A program made the position numbers and the translations under genes. The notes beneath the pieces were generated by a model. That model was not told the DNA's origin and ran no database searches. It worked only from the letters and a program-made list of their open reading frames with translations. Positions 42,498 to 50,375 of a stretch of 64,000 bases of DNA are shown here, piece by piece. The first letter of the stretch is position 1. Each line of letters starts with the position of its first letter. This stretch comes from Cellulosimicrobium cellulans (GTDB lineage: Bacteria > Actinomycetota > Actinomycetes > Actinomycetales > Cellulomonadaceae), in NCBI RefSeq assembly GCF_007679345.1, contig NZ_VEGH01000003.1, positions 124,001-188,000 on the forward strand. The letters run 5' to 3'.

Positions 42498-42974
42498 TTC
42501 CCACCCCTCACACCGAGTTGCGCGTCTCGCCGCACGCTACAGCCTGCGGGTTCGTGGTCTCGGCGTCGTCCTGGTGCACGAGACCGAGGCGGACGTCATC
42601 CGCAACGGTGTCCGGGTGGCCCACGCGGGGCATCGCGCCAGCGCTCGTGGCGGGACAGAGGTGGGAGCCGGGGGAGGCCCCCCACGGGTCGCCTCGCTCC
42701 CGGCTCCTTCGTCGATCGGTCCTGTTCCCGGGCGTGAGCCGGGCGTGAACCCGCGTGCGACGCGGTGGCCGCCGCACCTCGGACCTCGTAGCATCGCGGG
42801 CCGGGGCAGGAGCTGATCCCCCGTCTGTTCCGCCGGCGTGGGGGCGACGTCGCGTCCGGTGGCCTCATCGAGGGGAGCACGGCGATCCGTACCGCGCACC
42901 GTTCCACGGCTGATACCCGCACGAGAGCGTCCTCCCGTTCGTGGCAGGCGGCTCCGCGCTCCCTCGTCGCCGGG
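42498..42974. other. Intergenic stretch, no gene recognised
   Basis: About 480 nt between the SdpI-like gene and the lipoprotein. Short open frames on both strands show no family likeness. The final 130 nt are open in the lipoprotein frame and could code for the start of its signal peptide, but they contain no ATG, GTG or TTG. Confidence 0.5.
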
Positions 42975-43499
42975 ATGGCCTGCGTCACGGCCCTGGGTGC
43001 CTGCACGGGGGCCGGACCCGATCCCGGACGTTCCGCGGAGCCGGTGGCGTGCAGCTTCATCGATGACGCCACCGTCCGCGAGGCCCTCGGTGACGCGGTC
43101 AACGACCCCACCGACGCCACCACCCGGCTCACGGATGCCGCCGACGTGCTGGGCTGTCGGTGGACGACCGCGGTCGGGACCGCCCTGACGGTGACCCTCA
43201 CCCGCACCCAGGCGGACGACGCCTCGGCGGCCGTCGACCGGTGGGCCGGGGGATGCGCGACACCTCAGCCGCTCGACGTCGCGAGCGCCACCGGCAGCAT
43301 CTGCCAGGACACCGCGTTCGACGCCGCGGGGTCGGAGCTGTACGCCACCTGGTCCGGGGACGACCTCACCATGCGGCTCGGTCTCCAGCGCGACGGCGGG
43401 GCAGAGCCCGAGGACGCCGAAAGGCTGCGGGCGGTCGCCGACGACCTCGTGCGGAACGTGACGCCCGACGCCTACGACGACGCGGAGTCGTCGTCGTAG
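42975..43499 (+). CDS. Probable lipoprotein, DUF3558-like (cassette 2)
   Basis: 174 residues from ATG 42975. A lipobox LGAC stands at residue 10 of this start (MACVTALGACTGAGPDP), so the visible signal peptide is too short. The in-frame sequence before it (SWQAAPRSLVAG) would complete one but lacks a normal start codon. The mature part has paired Cys (VACSFIDDATVREALGDAV, DVLGCRWTT, GGCATPQPLD, GSICQDT) like actinobacterial DUF3558 lipoproteins. Probably attached to the outer face of the membrane. Function unknown. Confidence 0.6.
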   Translation: MACVTALGACTGAGPDPGRSAEPVACSFIDDATVREALGDAVNDPTDATTRLTDAADVLGCRWTTAVGTALTVTLTRTQADDASAAVDRWAGGCATPQPLDVASATGSICQDTAFDAAGSELYATWSGDDLTMRLGLQRDGGAEPEDAERLRAVADDLVRNVTPDAYDDAESSS

Positions 43500-43879
43500 G
43501 GTCGCGCTGCTGGCGAGAGAGGTGACCTGCAGCGCGGAGCCCGCTGCGCGCTCGCCGTCCCGGACGGGCAGATCGACGATCCGGACACGTGCGTCTCGGT
43601 GGAAGCCCACGGCAGCGATGATGCCGAGCCCGACCAGCACGCTGAGCGTCATGGTCGGAAGCCAAGCAGCATCCGCGCCGACCGGTCGACGGCCCCGGAC
43701 ACGTCAGGTACATCCGCTGCGGGCGCAGCCCGGCGTGCCGCGCGAGCCGGGCCGCCAGCTGAGCGGGGTGGCGACGGTTGCATCTGCAGGTCGGCGCCTC
43801 GGCACCGGCGCGCTGACCGCAGCCCTGTGCCGCCAAGAGCTCGTCTCGATTGTGGCGACGACGAGCCCACTGGCATCTC
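43500..43879. other. Intergenic stretch, no gene recognised
   Basis: About 380 nt before the acetyltransferase promoter. A minus-strand frame starting MTLSVLVGLGIIAAVGFHRD at 43652 runs into the antisense of the lipoprotein gene and is judged not to be a gene, although its first 50 codons could be a fragment of a lost membrane protein. Confidence 0.45.
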
Positions 43880-43891
43880 TAGGGTGTTCGA

Positions 43892-44431
43892 GTGCGAACA
43901 TTGGCGACCGACCGCCTCCTGCTCCGGGACTTCACCGCTGGCGACGTCGAGGCGGTGCACGCCTACGCGGCCGATCCCCAGGTGTGCCGGTACATGGAGT
44001 GGGGGCCGAACACGCTGGAGCAGACGCACGAGTTCGTCGACCAGATGGTCGCGGCCGCGTCTCAGCCGGAGCGTGCCGCGATCAACTGGGCCGTCACGGT
44101 CTGCGGGGCCCTAGTGGGGACGTGCATGGTCTCCGTGACGAGCGTCCAGCACCGTCGTGGCGAAGTCGGCTACGTCGTGGCGCGGGAGCACTGGGGAAGG
44201 GGCTACGCCACGGAGGCCGCGTCGGCGGTCCTGGCGTTCGCGTGGCACGAGCTCGGCCTGCACCGGGTCGAGGCGACATGCCGACCCGGCAACCTCGGGT
44301 CCCAGCGAGTGCTGCGGAAGCTCGGCATGCAGCAGGAAGGAGTCATGCGATCCCACATGCTCATCCGCGGGGTTCGCGAGGACAGCCTGCTGTTCGCCGT
44401 CGTAGCCGGCGACGGCCCAGGCACCGCCTGA
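43892..44431 (+). CDS. GNAT acetyltransferase, RimJ/RimL type (cassette 2)
   Basis: 179 residues: LATDRLLLRDFTAGDVEAVHAYAADPQV, then VGYVVAREHWGRGYATEAASAVLAFAWHELGLHRVEATCRPGNLGSQRVLRKLGMQQEG. A classical RimJ-like N-acetyltransferase. The GTG start is 6 nt after TAGGGT (43880-43885), a leaderless promoter. It is the last gene before repeat copy 3. Confidence 0.88.
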   Translation: MRTLATDRLLLRDFTAGDVEAVHAYAADPQVCRYMEWGPNTLEQTHEFVDQMVAAASQPERAAINWAVTVCGALVGTCMVSVTSVQHRRGEVGYVVAREHWGRGYATEAASAVLAFAWHELGLHRVEATCRPGNLGSQRVLRKLGMQQEGVMRSHMLIRGVREDSLLFAVVAGDGPGTA

Positions 44432-44446
44432 CGCGGCAAGAGCACG

Positions 44447-44501
44447 AGTCAGGGCGTCAACGGGTTCTACTGGCACCTCTGCGTATCAGGATCGGTCGTA
44501 C
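44447..44501 (+). repeat. Cassette repeat copy 3
   Basis: The right half (44468-44501, TACTGGCACCTCTGCGTATC then AGGATCGGTCGTAC) differs from copy 5 at only two positions. The left half keeps GTCAGGGC but is otherwise diverged and about two bases shorter. Confidence 0.8.
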
Positions 44502-44532
44502 TCGCGCCGGATCTGGCATTGGGCGTCGGGGC

Positions 44533-45375
44533 CTAACCGTCGGTCGAGCGCGTGGTGGCTGCCCAGCTGGCCAGCAGCGCCAGGCGGTCGGCTGAGTCGG
44601 TTCCGGCCTCGGCGGTGTAGGTCGTGATGTGGAGCCCGGGTTCTCCGGGGATCTCCAACGCCTCGTAGGTCAGCTCGACGGAACCGATGACCGGGTGCCG
44701 GTAGGTCTTGGTGCCGGTGCGGTGCTCGTGGACGTCCTGGTCGGCCCAGTGGCGACGGAACCCGGGGCTGCCGGTCGACAGTTCGCCGATGAGCAGGGTC
44801 ATCTCGAGGTTGAGGGGGTCGCGGCCTGCTTCGAAGCGAAGCATCGCTGCGGTGAGGCTGCAGGCGAGGTCCCAGTCCTCGTAGAAGTCGTGTGCCCGCG
44901 AGTCGAGGAAGATAAACCGCGCCATGTTCGGCTGATTGGCCTCGAAGTGCTGGCTGAACAACGCCCGGCCGAGCAGGTTCGAAGCGACGAGGTCCTGGCG
45001 GGCGTTATAGACCACGGCGGGGGAGCTGAACGCGTCGAGCATGCGCTGGACGGATGGTCGGATCGCTGACCGGGTCGCCGGACCGGTGCCATGGCCGGTG
45101 GGCCGGGCGAGGGTGAACAGGTGCTCGCGCTCGACGTCGTTGAGCTGCAGTGCTCGGGCGATGGCGTTGAGCACGCTGTCGGAGGCGCCCTGGATGTTGC
45201 CGCGCTCGAGGCGGGTGTAGTAGTCGGTGCTGACGCCGGCGAGCTCGGCGACCTCTTCGCGGCGCAGGCCAGGTACACGGCGTTCGTCGCCGAAGTCGGG
45301 CAGCCCGGCCTGGGCGAGGGTGACATTGCCGCGTCGGGAGACCAGGAACTGGCGGATCTCGTCCTTCTGGCTCAT
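44533..45375 (-). CDS. XRE-family regulator with MmyB-like ligand domain (cassette 3)
   Basis: 280 residues. The HTH is VPGLRREEVAELAGVSTDYYTRLERGNIQGASDSVLNAIARALQL, and a C-terminal MLTR-type ligand domain runs from PSVQRMLDAFSSPAVVYNARQDLVASN to ELTYEALEIPGEPGLHITTYTAEAG. The domain is thought to bind a fatty or small aromatic ligand. A GGGAGG-N11-CCTCCC dyad 33-55 nt upstream, and a related one upstream of the ADH gene, suggest it regulates itself and the ADH. Paralogue of the regulator at 48397. Confidence 0.87.
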   Translation of the reverse strand: MSQKDEIRQFLVSRRGNVTLAQAGLPDFGDERRVPGLRREEVAELAGVSTDYYTRLERGNIQGASDSVLNAIARALQLNDVEREHLFTLARPTGHGTGPATRSAIRPSVQRMLDAFSSPAVVYNARQDLVASNLLGRALFSQHFEANQPNMARFIFLDSRAHDFYEDWDLACSLTAAMLRFEAGRDPLNLEMTLLIGELSTGSPGFRRHWADQDVHEHRTGTKTYRHPVIGSVELTYEALEIPGEPGLHITTYTAEAGTDSADRLALLASWAATTRSTDG

Positions 45376-45407
45376 GTCGTCAACGGTAGATCGGGGGCGG
45401 CTTGTGC

Positions 45408-45430
45408 GGGAGGTTCGCTCAGGTCCTCCC
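45408..45430. promoter_or_regulatory. XRE operator, self (cassette 3)
   Basis: GGGAGG, 11 nt, CCTCCC; the spacer ends TCAGGT as in the site at 46591. It lies 33-55 nt before the XRE start. Confidence 0.6.
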
Positions 45431-45487
45431 ACGTGCGCCCCGCGCGAGCGCGTGCCCGGCCGCCCAGGGACGGCCGGGCGCGCGCTG

Positions 45488-46510
45488 TCACAGGGTGAGC
45501 AGCACCTTGGTGGCGTGGCGCTCGTCCATGGCCTTGTAGCCCTCGGGAGCCTGCTCGATGGGCAGCGTGAGGTCGAAGACCTTGCCCGGGTCGATCTTGC
45601 GGTCCCAGATCAGCTGGATCAGGTCGGGCAGGAACCGCCGGACGGGAGCAGGCCCGCCCAGGGTGTGGATGCCGGCGAAGAACAGCTCGATGCCGGGAAT
45701 CCTCACGTCGTAGTTCACGCCGACGTAGCCCAGGTGCCCCCCGCCGCGGGTGGCGCCCACGGCCTGCATGAACGACTCCTGGGTGCCGACGGCCTCGACG
45801 ACCGAGTGCGCACCGAGCCCGTTCGTGACCTCCTTGATGCGCGCAACGCCCTCCTCACCGCGCTCGGCGACGATATCGGTGGCGCCGTAGAACCGGGCCA
45901 GCTCCTGGCGGTCGGCGTGCCGGGACATCGCAATGATGCGCTCGGCGCCCATCTGCTTGGCCGCGAGGATCGACATGAGCCCAACGGCTCCGTCGCCAAC
46001 CACGGCGACGGTCTTGCCCGGACCGGCCTGAGCGGCGTGTGCCGCGAACCAGCCGGTGCCGAGCACGTCGGACGCGGCAAGGAGCGAGGGGATCAGCTCG
46101 CGGTCGGGCTGGCCGGGGGTGGCCACGAGGGTGCCGTCGGCGTGGGGGATGCGGGCCTTGTCGGCCTGGGTGCCGATCGTCTGGGAGACGAACTCGGCGT
46201 GCACGCACTTGGACTGGAACCCAGACCTGCAGATCTCGCAGGTGTTGTCCGAGATGACGAAGGACCCCACGACGAAGTCGCCGACCTTGACGGTCTTGAC
46301 GTCCCCGCCGATCTCCTCGACGACACCCACGTACTCGTGTCCCATCACCTGGTGGTCGGCGGGCTCGACCCCGCGGTAGGGCCACAGGTCGGAACCGCAG
46401 ATGCAGGTCGCGGTGAGCCGAAGGATGGCGTCGGTGGGCTCGAGGATGGTGGGGTCCGCTCGCTCCTCGACTCGCACGTCGCCGGCGGTGTGCATGACTA
46501 CGCCACGCAT
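45488..46510 (-). CDS. Zinc-type alcohol dehydrogenase-like oxidoreductase (cassette 3)
   Basis: 340 residues. Catalytic zinc residues lie in CICGSDLWPYRG and MGHEYVGVVEEIGGDV; the cofactor loop is VAVVGDGAVGLMSILAAKQMGAERIIAMSRH. The structural zinc loop shows NTCEICRSGFQSKCVH, three Cys where four are usual, so that site is probably lost. It would oxidise an alcohol or reduce an aldehyde with NAD(P). It lies 112 nt upstream of the XRE gene on the same strand, with a matching dyad upstream. Confidence 0.88.
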   Translation of the reverse strand: MRGVVMHTAGDVRVEERADPTILEPTDAILRLTATCICGSDLWPYRGVEPADHQVMGHEYVGVVEEIGGDVKTVKVGDFVVGSFVISDNTCEICRSGFQSKCVHAEFVSQTIGTQADKARIPHADGTLVATPGQPDRELIPSLLAASDVLGTGWFAAHAAQAGPGKTVAVVGDGAVGLMSILAAKQMGAERIIAMSRHADRQELARFYGATDIVAERGEEGVARIKEVTNGLGAHSVVEAVGTQESFMQAVGATRGGGHLGYVGVNYDVRIPGIELFFAGIHTLGGPAPVRRFLPDLIQLIWDRKIDPGKVFDLTLPIEQAPEGYKAMDERHATKVLLTL

Positions 46511-46590
46511 GGTGATGCCTCTTCCTTCGGGGGATGGATGCGGCAGGTCGCCGCTCTGGTTCCACGGTAGGAACGCATCGAGGGCTGCTG

Positions 46591-46613
46591 GGAGGGCCGG
46601 TCAGGTCCCCCCA
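46591..46613. promoter_or_regulatory. XRE operator upstream of the ADH gene (cassette 3)
   Basis: GGGAGG, 11 nt, CCCCCC with the same spacing and the same spacer end (TCAGGT) as the site in front of the XRE gene; 81-103 nt before the ADH start. Confidence 0.6.
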
Positions 46614-46915
46614 GCGGCCCCCTGGGACCGCGTCGTGTTCCGGCTCGGGGCACCTCGTCGGCGATGATGTCGGCTGCGGAGAGACGATCCTCGGCGGACT
46701 TCCCGTGGTGCCGGTACGGGTGGAGCGCATCCGGTGCGCTGACGTCGTCAAGGCGGCAAGTCTTAGAGTCGACGGCGGCGATGTTGACGGCGAACTCGTC
46801 GCTGTGGCGGGCATGGACGCAACCGCGCGCCGCCCACGCCGGTAGCTCGACGCGAGGGTCGGCGACGGCCCTCGAACTAGCGATGGACCTGCTGCGCCCG
46901 TGTGCCAAACACTCT
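46614..46915. other. Intergenic stretch, no gene recognised
   Basis: About 300 nt between the ADH operator and repeat copy 4. Open frames exist on both strands, for example minus 46498-46908 with ALHPYRHHGKSAEDRLSAAD, but none matches a known family or has a clear ribosome site. Possible decayed DNA. Confidence 0.4.
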
Positions 46916-46972
46916 GGTCAGAGCAATGCGCAGGCTGCTACTGGCACCTCTGCGTATCACGATCGGTCGTAC
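46916..46972 (+). repeat. Cassette repeat copy 4 (57 bp)
   Basis: Aligns to copy 5 without gaps, 50 of 57 positions the same. The inner stem still pairs, with G-T wobbles in place of A-T pairs. Confidence 0.85.
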
Positions 46973-46999
46973 CGCATGACGGGTCGGGGCCCCGCGCCC

Positions 47000-47335
47000 T
47001 CAGTCGTTGCCGTCGTAGTCCTGGTTGTGCGGCTCGACGAGCGCGGCGATCGACCGCAGCAGATCGACCTCGGCGACAAGCGACCGCCGGCCCGCGTCGG
47101 TGATGCGCGCCCACGTCCGTGAACGTCTGCCGTCATAGCCGCGGCGGAGGTCAACAAGCCCGGAGGTCACGAGCACCTCGAGGTGTCGCCCGAGGTTCCC
47201 GTCAGTGAGCCCGAGAACGCGCCGTAGGTAGGTGAAGTCGGCGTCGGTCCGCTCGGCCAGCACCGCCAGGATCCCTAGCCTGACCCGCTGGTGCACGGTC
47301 TCATCGAGCCGGGCGAGCGGATGCTGATCGGTCAC
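47000..47335 (-). CDS. Winged-helix transcriptional regulator (cassette 4)
   Basis: 111 residues: LDETVHQRVRLGILAVLAERTDADFTYLRRVLGLTDGNLGRHLEVLVTSGLVDLRRGYDGRRSRTWARITDAGRRSL. This is the ArsR/MarR-like winged helix group that senses small ligands and often pairs with a membrane protein. The GTG shares a base with the TAG stop of the upstream membrane gene, so they are coupled. The GTTCACTCT dyad upstream of the operon is its likely site. Confidence 0.82.
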   Translation of the reverse strand: MTDQHPLARLDETVHQRVRLGILAVLAERTDADFTYLRRVLGLTDGNLGRHLEVLVTSGLVDLRRGYDGRRSRTWARITDAGRRSLVAEVDLLRSIAALVEPHNQDYDGND

Positions 47336-47997
47336 TAGCGCCCCATGCCGGAGGCCGTCTCGCCTTCGGGCAGCACGGGAATCCGCGTCGTTCGACGCTC
47401 GGCAAGCGCGGCTCGGACGGCCATCGCGGCGAATCCGGCCGCCGTCAGCAGCACCGTGAGAGCACTGGGATCGGCCAGACCGCCGCCCGCGGACCGCTCC
47501 GAGCCCTCGCCGACGACGGCAGCTGTCACCGCTGCGACCAGCACCCCGACGGTGTTGTCTGCTCCGTTGAGGTGCACGAACGGCCCGACCGCGACGAGAA
47601 CCAGGCCTGGAATCCACAGCTCACGGTCCCTGCCGCGCCATCCCAGCACAACGAGCCCGAGTCCGAGGAACAGTTCAGCCCCGACGAACATCGGCGCAAT
47701 GAGGCCGAGCGGCACGACGACTGCTGCGACGAGGATCGCCAGCACGACGCCGTAGCCATCCCTTCCCCATCCGGCGCCCGAGAGCTGCCGCTGCGCGGCC
47801 ATCGCGAGCCAGATCACGGAAAACGTCGCGAGCGGGGTCAGCAGTTCAACCTGCGCGAGCTGGGGCGACGACGCTGCGTGAGCCCATGCCAGCACCCCGA
47901 GCGCAACGGCCACAGTCAGGAGCGGGACCGACCGCGCGCGTCGCGCCGCCCGCTCGCGCCTCTGAACTCGAGCCACAAGGACGTCCCCCTGCATCAT
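47335..47997 (-). CDS. Multi-helix membrane protein (cassette 4)
   Basis: 220 residues with about six hydrophobic segments (PLLTVAVALGVLAWAHAAS, LATFSVIWLAMAA, GVVLAILVAAVVVPLGLIAP, LFLGLGLVVLGW, LWIPGLVLVAVGPFVHL, ALTVLLTAAGFAAMAV). No family recognised. It is the first gene of a pair with the winged-helix regulator, an arrangement common for regulated membrane proteins of unknown role. Confidence 0.68.
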   Translation of the reverse strand: MMQGDVLVARVQRRERAARRARSVPLLTVAVALGVLAWAHAASSPQLAQVELLTPLATFSVIWLAMAAQRQLSGAGWGRDGYGVVLAILVAAVVVPLGLIAPMFVGAELFLGLGLVVLGWRGRDRELWIPGLVLVAVGPFVHLNGADNTVGVLVAAVTAAVVGEGSERSAGGGLADPSALTVLLTAAGFAAMAVRAALAERRTTRIPVLPEGETASGMGR

Positions 47998-47999
47998 GT

Positions 48000-48024
48000 G
48001 TTCACTCTCTCACGCAGAGTGAAC
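48000..48024. promoter_or_regulatory. Operator dyad upstream of the membrane protein/wHTH operon
   Basis: Perfect 9-bp arms, GTTCACTCT and AGAGTGAAC, with a 7-nt centre, 3 nt upstream of the membrane protein start. The 250 nt from here to repeat copy 5 hold no gene that I can see. Confidence 0.7.
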
Positions 48025-48275
48025 GCGGGCAAGAGCCCGGCTCACTGCGGGAGCGCGCGGCTGTGCCCCGGCACTCAGGAGTGACGCGCGCACGAGGCGC
48101 GAGTCCGCAGGCTCGCGCTGCTTGCGATGGCGGCTGTCACCGCGGTGATCGGGTGCCGGGTGCGCGTCGTCGTGCACCGCTGACCCGAGCGAGCATGATC
48201 CGCCGCGATTGAAAGCGGGCCGCGCGTCCGCCGAATCAGGAGCCAGGTCGAGCATCACGTGACAATGAAATAGCA

Positions 48276-48332
48276 GGTCAGAGCGATACGCAGACTACTA
48301 CTGGCACCTCTGCGTATCGGAATCGGTCGTAC
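48276..48332 (+). repeat. Cassette repeat copy 5 (57 bp, best-formed)
   Basis: The left half opens GGTCAGAGC and contains CGATACGCAGA (48284-48294); the right half holds the exact complement TCTGCGTATCG (48309-48319) and ends GGTCGTAC. The 11-bp arms enclose a 14-nt loop. Confidence 0.88.
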
Positions 48333-48396
48333 TCCCACCCGCAGGGCCACGTGAAGCGCCGCCTCGGCCGTGCGCCCACGGGCGTCAGCGGCGGCC

Positions 48397-49320
48397 TTAG
48401 CCTGCCGTCGGGGCGGCATCGTTCCTGGCGGCCGGTGCGGCGCCGGGCGCCGACCAGCTGGCGAGCATCTGCAGGGCGTCCTGGGTAGGGGATCCGGGTT
48501 CGGCGGTGTAGATGAGCAGGCTCTGCCGGGGGTCGGCCGGCAGGGTGACGGACTCGTAGGGCAGGTCGAGGTCGCCGACGACGGGGTGGTGGATGAGCTT
48601 GACGCCGCTGGTGTGGATGCGGACGTCGTGGGCGGCCCAGCGGCGGCGGAAGTCCTCACTGCGGGTAGACAGCTGCCCCACCAGGTCGCTGAGCTCCCGG
48701 TCGTAGGGGTCACGGCCGGCCTCGGCACGCAGCAGGGCGACCGTGTCGTTCGCGGCGCGGTTGTAGTCCCGGAAGAAGTCGCGCGCACGTGGGTCCAGGA
48801 ACACGAAGCGAGCGGTGTTGGCCGACCGCGGGGGACCGTCGAGGATCGGCGCGTACAGGGCGGCACCCAGGCGGTTCGCGGTCAGCACGTCGAGGCGTCC
48901 GTTGAGGACGAAGGCGGGGCTGCCGTTCATCGAGTCGAGGATCCGCTGGAGGGTGGGGCGCACGCGCTCGGTGGCGGGTCGACGTCGGGGTGGTCGGCTG
49001 CTGCCGGCCGTCCGTAGGAGGTCCTGCAGGTGCGCGCGCTCGGCGTCGTCGAGCTGCAGCGCGTTGACCAGGCCTTCGACGACGCTCTCGGAGACGCCGG
49101 TGGCGTTGCCGCGCTCGAGCTTGGTCATGTACTCGGGGGAGATGCCGGCCAGGCTGGCGACCTCGGAGCGCCGCAGCCCCGGGACCCGGCGTCGGTCACC
49201 GCCGTAGCGGGGCAGGCCGGCCTGCTCGGGGGTGATGCGCGCGCGCCGCGTGGAGAGGAACTCCTGGATCTGCGCGCGGACGTCGCCGCGCACGTCTCGA
49301 TGTTCGTCCCGGTCGGCCAT
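48397..49320 (-). CDS. XRE-family regulator with MmyB-like ligand domain (cassette 5)
   Basis: 307 residues. The HTH is VPGLRRSEVASLAGISPEYMTKLERGNATGVSESVVEGLVNALQL, and the C-terminal ligand domain runs from PTLQRILDSMNGSPAFVLNGRLDVLTAN to LPADPRQSLLIYTAEPG. It is a clear paralogue of the cassette-3 regulator. A 6-N11-6 dyad lies 34-56 nt upstream, the same distance as in cassette 3, but of a different sequence. It is divergent from two SDR genes and probably regulates them. Confidence 0.87.
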   Translation of the reverse strand: MADRDEHRDVRGDVRAQIQEFLSTRRARITPEQAGLPRYGGDRRRVPGLRRSEVASLAGISPEYMTKLERGNATGVSESVVEGLVNALQLDDAERAHLQDLLRTAGSSRPPRRRPATERVRPTLQRILDSMNGSPAFVLNGRLDVLTANRLGAALYAPILDGPPRSANTARFVFLDPRARDFFRDYNRAANDTVALLRAEAGRDPYDRELSDLVGQLSTRSEDFRRRWAAHDVRIHTSGVKLIHHPVVGDLDLPYESVTLPADPRQSLLIYTAEPGSPTQDALQMLASWSAPGAAPAARNDAAPTAG

Positions 49321-49353
49321 GTTCTCGACTGTACGACTCGGGTCGCCGGCTTC

Positions 49354-49376
49354 GGGGGTCTCTGCTGGTACCCCTC
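49354..49376. promoter_or_regulatory. XRE operator between XRE and SDR genes (cassette 5)
   Basis: GGGGGT, 11 nt, CCCCTC. The reverse complement is nearly the same as the site at 51484-51506. Confidence 0.6.
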
Positions 49377-49490
49377 TCGCAGGGTCTCCCGCGCGGTTCG
49401 AGCGGTCGGTTCCATGGATGGCGTGAGCGGCCCGCGGGGCCGTCTCGGACAGCTTCACTCCCACGCCACCCACGAGAGCAGGGCACAGCC

Positions 49491-50336
49491 ATGAGCGACA
49501 AGAAGGTCTTCCTCATCACCGGAGCCGGGCGCGGACTCGGCGTCGACATCACGAAGGCCGCGCTGGCGGCCGGTCACGCGGTGGTCGCCACCGCCCGTGA
49601 CAACGCGACGGTCACGCGGGCTGTCGGGCAGCACGAGGACCTCCTGGCGGTCGACCTCGACGTCACCGACCCCGCTGCGGCCGAGGCAGCGGTCGCCGCC
49701 GCGGTGCAGCGGTTCGGCCACCTCGACGTGCTGGTGAACAACGCCGGCAGCTTCCAGGCGGGGTTCTTCGAGGAGATGACGCCCGAGGCGTTCCGTTCCC
49801 AGATCGAGACCACCCTGTTCGGGCCGGTCAACGTCACCCGAGCAGCACTGCCGCAGATGCGTGCGCAGCGGTCCGGGCTCGTCGTCACGATCTCCTCCAC
49901 CGCGGGCATCGCCTCGGCGGTCGAGTTCACCAGCGCGTACGCCGCCTCCAAGTTCGGCGTCGAGGGGTTCATGGAGGCTCTGGCCCCCGAGGTCGCACCG
50001 TTCGGGATCACGACGATGCTCGTCGAGCCCGGGTTCTTCCGCACCGAGCTGCTCAGCCCGCAGTCCACCCAGTACGCCCCCGCCTCGATCCCGGACTACG
50101 CCGAGCGCACCGAGCAGACCGTGGCGGCCTGGCGCGGCATGGACGGCACCCAGGGTGGCGACCCGGCCAAGCTCGCCCGCGCGATCGTCGAGCTGTCTGA
50201 CCTGGACCAGCCGCCGGCGCGCTTCGCCGCGGGGGAGGACGCCGTCGCGGTGTTCGAGACCAAGGCGAACCAGCTGCTGGAGCAGGCGGCCGCGCACCGC
50301 GAGCTGTCCGTCAGCCTGGCGCACGACGACGCCTGA
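49491..50336 (+). CDS. Short-chain dehydrogenase/reductase (cassette 5)
   Basis: 281 residues. VFLITGAGRGLGVDITKAALAAGHAVVATARD (cofactor), VLVNNAGSFQ, Ser in TISSTAGIAS, and SAYAASKFGVEGFMEAL with Tyr and Lys. The C-terminal segment continues beyond the classical core (AVFETKANQLLEQAAAHREL). It is the first gene of a two-SDR operon divergent from the XRE regulator. Substrate unknown. Confidence 0.9.
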   Translation: MSDKKVFLITGAGRGLGVDITKAALAAGHAVVATARDNATVTRAVGQHEDLLAVDLDVTDPAAAEAAVAAAVQRFGHLDVLVNNAGSFQAGFFEEMTPEAFRSQIETTLFGPVNVTRAALPQMRAQRSGLVVTISSTAGIASAVEFTSAYAASKFGVEGFMEALAPEVAPFGITTMLVEPGFFRTELLSPQSTQYAPASIPDYAERTEQTVAAWRGMDGTQGGDPAKLARAIVELSDLDQPPARFAAGEDAVAVFETKANQLLEQAAAHRELSVSLAHDDA

Positions 50337-50375
50337 GCTCGACCGCCCAGGACCCCGAAAGCAGAGGAGCACACC

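Noticed and set aside
43366..43836. Minus-strand frame of 156 codons behind the acetyltransferase
   Set aside because: Runs antisense into the lipoprotein gene; Arg-rich composition of a shadow frame.
46498..46908. Minus-strand frame of 136 codons as a possible transposase remnant
   Set aside because: No recognisable motif, no ribosome site, and it overlaps the ADH operator region.
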